DNA of 64,000 nucleotides, taken from NCBI RefSeq assembly GCF_000154725.1, contig NZ_DS544873.1, positions 4,499,085-4,563,084 on the forward strand, written 5' to 3'. Source of the stretch: Kordia algicida OT-1. Its GTDB lineage: Bacteria; Bacteroidota; Bacteroidia; Flavobacteriales; Flavobacteriaceae. Position numbers and translations under genes: made by a program. Within the stretch, counting starts at the first letter, position 1. The number at the start of each line of letters is the position of its first letter. Positions 61,488 through 64,000 of this stretch are shown in pieces. Under the pieces are notes generated by a model. The model was not told the DNA's origin, searched no databases, and saw only the letters and a list, made by a program, of their open reading frames with translations.

Positions 61488-61772
61488 ATGGAAAAAAACT
61501 GGCCTCTTTGGGAAATATTCGTAAGAAGTAAAAACGGATTAGAACACAGACACTTCGGAAGTCTACACGCAGCAGATGCAGAAATGGCATTGGAAAATGC
61601 AAGAGATGTATACACGCGCAGAAGTGAAGGTGTAAGCATTTGGGTGGTAGAATCTAAAAACATCACAGCATCCAATCCTGAGAACAACGGAGAATTATTT
61701 GAACCAGCACAAGACAAAATATATCGTCATCCAACGTTTTATACCTTACCTGATGAAATAAAGCATATGTGA
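61488..61772 (+). CDS. paaB: Phenylacetyl-CoA epoxidase subunit PaaB
   Basis: A 94-residue subunit with the W-P-L-W-E-I-F-V-R start, L-H-A-A-D-A-E-M-A-L-E-N-A-R-D-V-Y-T-R-R and S-I-W-V-V motifs of PaaB. It helps complex formation between PaaAC units. ATG at 61488 just after the hairpin. Confidence 0.96.
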   Translation: MEKNWPLWEIFVRSKNGLEHRHFGSLHAADAEMALENARDVYTRRSEGVSIWVVESKNITASNPENNGELFEPAQDKIYRHPTFYTLPDEIKHM

Positions 61773-61783
61773 TACGTAGTGTC

Positions 61784-61803
61784 ATTCCTGCGTAGGCAAG
61801 AAT
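61784..61803. repeat. CATTCCTGCG-type repeat
   Basis: ATTCCTGCGTAGGCAAGAAT, an imperfect hairpin of a kind common in this phylum, in the paaB-paaC gap. Confidence 0.55.
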
Positions 61804-61811
61804 CAACATTC

Positions 61812-61837
61812 GTACACTGAGCGGAGTCGAAGTGTAC
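61812..61837. repeat. REP-like palindrome
   Basis: GTACACTGAGCGGAGTCGAA and GTGTAC, with 6-8 bp arms. Confidence 0.75.
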
Positions 61838-61860
61838 TTTGAAGTTTAACAACAAAAAGA

Positions 61861-61878
61861 TTCCCGTTTTCACGGGAA
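61861..61878 (+). promoter_or_regulatory. Start-proximal hairpin of paaC
   Basis: TTCCCGT-TTTC-ACGGGAA ends 6 nt before the paaC ATG, followed by ATAAAT. Same TTTC loop and AATAAATATG ending as before paaB, with a different stem. Confidence 0.55.
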
Positions 61879-61884
61879 ATAAAT

Positions 61885-62637
61885 ATGAAAACAAACCTAT
61901 ACAACTACATACTCGAACTAGCAGACAATTGCTTAATTGCAGGTCAGCGATTAGGAGAATTATGTGGTCACGGACCAAGTTTGGAAACAGACATTGCATG
62001 TACAAATATTTCTTTGGATTTATTTGGACAAACACGTAGTTACTTTCAATACGCAGCAGACATCAAAGGTGGTGATGCTTCAGAAGATAGCATTGCATTC
62101 CTGCGTTACGAACGTCAATACAAAAATGTATTATTAGTAGAACAGCCAAATCGTGACTTTGCATACACAATTGCAAGACAATATCTATTTGATGTATTTC
62201 ACTTGTTATTGCTAGAAAAATTACAATTCAGTCAAGATATGATTTTAAGTGCTATTGCAAAAAAGTCTATCAAAGAAGCATCATATCACGTTCGTTTTAC
62301 GGGAGATTGGATCAAACGTCTAGGGGATGGAACTGAGGAAAGTCATGCAAAAATGCAAGAAGCTATTGACGGACTTTGGACATACACCAACGAATTATTT
62401 GAAGTTACAGAAGAAGCAAAAATATTAGCTGAAGAAGGAATTGCGGTTAACGTTTCTACTTTAAAAGACTTGTATTATGAAAAAGTTTCAGCGTTGCTAA
62501 CGGAAGCAACTTTAACAGTTCCTGAAAACAAATACTTCCAAAAAGGAGGGAAATCTGGAATTCACACAGAACATATGGGATATTTACTAGCAGACATGCA
62601 ATACATGCAAAGAGCTTATCCAAATATGAAATGGTAA
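61885..62637 (+). CDS. paaC: Phenylacetyl-CoA epoxidase structural subunit PaaC
   Basis: A 250-residue ferritin-like subunit, helical, with L-A-D-N-C-L-I-A-G-Q-R-L-G-E-L-C-G-H-G-P (about 11-30) and K-E-A-S-Y-H-V-R (about 131-138) at the old metal positions. It forms the core with PaaA. The stop codon lies in a long hairpin. Confidence 0.95.
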   Translation: MKTNLYNYILELADNCLIAGQRLGELCGHGPSLETDIACTNISLDLFGQTRSYFQYAADIKGGDASEDSIAFLRYERQYKNVLLVEQPNRDFAYTIARQYLFDVFHLLLLEKLQFSQDMILSAIAKKSIKEASYHVRFTGDWIKRLGDGTEESHAKMQEAIDGLWTYTNELFEVTEEAKILAEEGIAVNVSTLKDLYYEKVSALLTEATLTVPENKYFQKGGKSGIHTEHMGYLLADMQYMQRAYPNMKW

Positions 62638-62666
62638 TATTTCTGATTTCTCAGAAATATTACCAT
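62631..62666 (+). terminator. Perfect 16-bp hairpin over the paaC stop
   Basis: ATGGTAATATTTCTGA and its exact complement around a TTTC loop. The left arm holds the last codon and TAA. There is no T run, so it may protect or process mRNA rather than end it. Confidence 0.6.
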
Positions 62667-62669
62667 TTC

Positions 62670-62690
62670 ATCCTGAACTCGTTTCAGGAT
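62670..62690. repeat. ATCCTGAA repeat hairpin
   Basis: ATCCTGAA-CTCGT-TTCAGGAT in the paaC-paaD gap; the same text is common around Flavobacteriaceae genes. Confidence 0.6.
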
Positions 62691-62714
62691 CTCCCAAAAA
62701 TCCGACACCAGTAA

Positions 62715-63215
62715 ATGATCGCAACAAATCAACACATAGAGGAAGAATTAATCCCGATTCTTGAAAAAGTATCAGATCCTGAAATTCCGGTACTTTCTAT
62801 CATGGATATGGGCGTTGTGCGTTCAGCAATAATTGTCAATGGAATCGTTGAGGTAAGCATTACACCAACATATTCAGGCTGTCCTGCAATGGATGTTATT
62901 GGTGATGACATTGCAAAAGCATTAAAAGAACACGGGTATGAATCCAAAGTAAAATTAATCTTAGTTCCTGCATGGACAACCGATTGGATTACGGAGCGCG
63001 GACGAAAAGCGTTACGCGAATACGGAATTGCACCACCGTTAACTCCTGATGCAGACAAAGATGCGTTATTGGGCGATAAACGAATTGTAAAATGCACCAA
63101 TTGCGGTTCAACCAACACAAAATTAGTCAGTCAGTTTGGTTCTACAGCGTGTAAAGCACTATTCAAGTGTGAAGACTGTTTAGAACCGTTTGATTACTTC
63201 AAATGCCTTAAATAA
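62715..63215 (+). CDS. paaD: Phenylacetate degradation protein PaaD (MIP18-like)
   Basis: A 166-residue protein: DUF59/MIP18 part (about 1-95: V-S-D-P-E-I-P-V-L-S-I-M-D-M-G-V, Y-S-G-C-P-A-M) and a C-terminal zinc finger with C-T-N-C (about 131-134) and C-E-D-C (156-159). It is thought to supply iron or clusters to the epoxidase. All Cys present. Confidence 0.93.
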   Translation: MIATNQHIEEELIPILEKVSDPEIPVLSIMDMGVVRSAIIVNGIVEVSITPTYSGCPAMDVIGDDIAKALKEHGYESKVKLILVPAWTTDWITERGRKALREYGIAPPLTPDADKDALLGDKRIVKCTNCGSTNTKLVSQFGSTACKALFKCEDCLEPFDYFKCLK

Positions 63216-63235
63216 ATAATAAACCACAAAATTTT

Positions 63236-63300
63236 AAATAATAAATGTAAACCTGATAATTTGTTATGACCTAAACTTTTACATTTAGACTTTATTATTT
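63236..63300. other. Imperfect hairpin in the paaD-paaG gap
   Basis: AAATAATAAATGTAAA is largely complementary to TTTACATTT...TTATTATTT across about 26 bases, with a small bulge. Confidence 0.35.
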
Positions 63301-63317
63301 TATATTTTACATTACAT

Positions 63318-64000
63318 ATGAGTAACCAATCAATCAAAATAACCATTCAAAACAATGTAGCGTACGTAACGCTCAATCGTCCTGAAGTATTCAACAGTTT
63401 CAATCGTGAAATGGCTTTGCGCTTACAAGACACATTAGATCAATGTGAACAAAATGACGAAATCCGTGCGATCGTCCTAACTGGAGAAGGAAAAGCATTC
63501 TGTGCCGGACAAGACTTAAAAGAAGTGACACATCCAGAACTCAATCCTGGATTCAAAAAAATACTTGAAGAACATTACAATCCAATCATTCAGCGAATTC
63601 GAAACATTGAAAAACCAATTGTTGGAGCAATAAATGGAGTTGCCGCAGGAGCAGGAGCAAACATCGCTCTAGCCTGTGACATTGTAGTAGCGCACGAAAA
63701 AGTAAGTTTCATTCAAGCATTTAGTAAAATCGGATTAATTCCAGACAGCGCAGGAACGTTCTTCTTACCACGACTCATCGGCTTCCAAAAAGCATCTGCT
63801 TTGATGATGTTGGGTGATAGAATAAGTGCTGTAGAAGCAGAGCGTTTAGGAATGCTTTACAAAGTATTACCATTAGAAACCTTCAAAGAAGAAGTGACAG
63901 CTTTAGCTGAAAAATTAGCAAAAATGCCAACAAAAGCATTGGGATTAACCAAAAAAGTATTAAACCAATCACTCACAAACGATTTAGAATCACAATTAGC
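63318..64000 (+). CDS. paaG: Enoyl-CoA hydratase/isomerase PaaG-like, partial
   Basis: Runs off the window: 227 codons seen. Crotonase fold: L-N-R-P-E-V-F-N-S-F, oxyanion hole residues in F-C-A-G-Q-D-L-K and G-V-A-A-G-A-G-A-N-I-A-L-A-C-D, with catalytic Asp likely in L-I-P-D-S-A-G-T. Fits PaaG, which turns the ring epoxide into the oxepin. PaaB-type hydratases are related; the order after paaD supports PaaG. Confidence 0.85.
   Translation, partial: MSNQSIKITIQNNVAYVTLNRPEVFNSFNREMALRLQDTLDQCEQNDEIRAIVLTGEGKAFCAGQDLKEVTHPELNPGFKKILEEHYNPIIQRIRNIEKPIVGAINGVAAGAGANIALACDIVVAHEKVSFIQAFSKIGLIPDSAGTFFLPRLIGFQKASALMMLGDRISAVEAERLGMLYKVLPLETFKEEVTALAEKLAKMPTKALGLTKKVLNQSLTNDLESQL

Overview
The window looks like chromosomal DNA of a marine Flavobacteriaceae bacterium (Bacteroidota), close to Kordia in gene content and style. 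This is inferred from the sequence alone. The pointers are low G+C, Bacteroidota -7 promoter boxes (TAnnTTTG), a type IX secretion (T9SS) type B sorting domain, a GldL-like and a GldM-like protein, SusC/TonB-type outer membrane proteins, Lacal_2735 and PA2169 family proteins, GG leader peptides of the Bacteroidota RiPP type, and dispersed palindromes of the TGAGCggaGTCGAA class. I saw no rRNA, tRNA, insertion sequence, prophage or CRISPR array.

Layout. 0-2.4 kb: an orphan RiPP precursor and small envelope or stress proteins. 2.5-8.1 kb: an AraC regulator, a catalytically degenerate SRAP protein, then DUF1328, a secreted protein, two MscS-type channels and CorA (ion and osmotic stress). 8.4-15 kb: DinB, an FAD oxidoreductase, DUF4345, a methyltransferase, VOC and WYL proteins, and a lipoprotein with a zinc-ribbon partner. 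15-23.4 kb: a block of TPR, lipoprotein, MORN and membrane proteins ending in a TPR histidine kinase and NarL-type response regulator, with three near-identical inverted repeats at three of its genes. 24.1-29.8 kb: a sulfur island (two YeeE/YedE halves, rhodanese, MBL-rhodanese fusion, TauE/SafE, Crp/Fnr regulator).

30-33 kb: a DUF2490, carbonic anhydrase and SulP set, probably for bicarbonate uptake. 33-38 kb: a TetR unit, era, der and small membrane proteins. 38.5-48 kb: a choice-of-anchor lipoprotein, a COG0523 metallochaperone GTPase, an outer membrane receptor and a T9SS C-type lectin protein. 48-54.6 kb: a 16-bp minisatellite, LemA and TPM proteins, MerR, M23 and alaS. 54.6-58 kb: a GSCFA protein, mini-GldL and a large aromatic amino acid hydroxylase. 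58-64 kb: a TetR regulator, a second RiPP precursor and the phenylacetate genes paaE-A-B-C-D-G (paaG runs off the end).

The strongest new signal is a regulon in the sulfur island. Five copies of GTAAC-N4-GTTAC each lie exactly 22 nt upstream of a -7-like box, which is the class II activator geometry of Crp/Fnr proteins. One copy stands before the Crp/Fnr gene itself. Other candidate regulatory signals are a 20-bp palindrome over the paaE promoter, a GCAAC-N3-GTTGC repeat over the promoter of the COG0523 GTPase gene, and AATACG-N8-CGTATT repeats in the two-component block. The paa operon is unusual in having hairpins or REP-like palindromes at nearly every gene junction.
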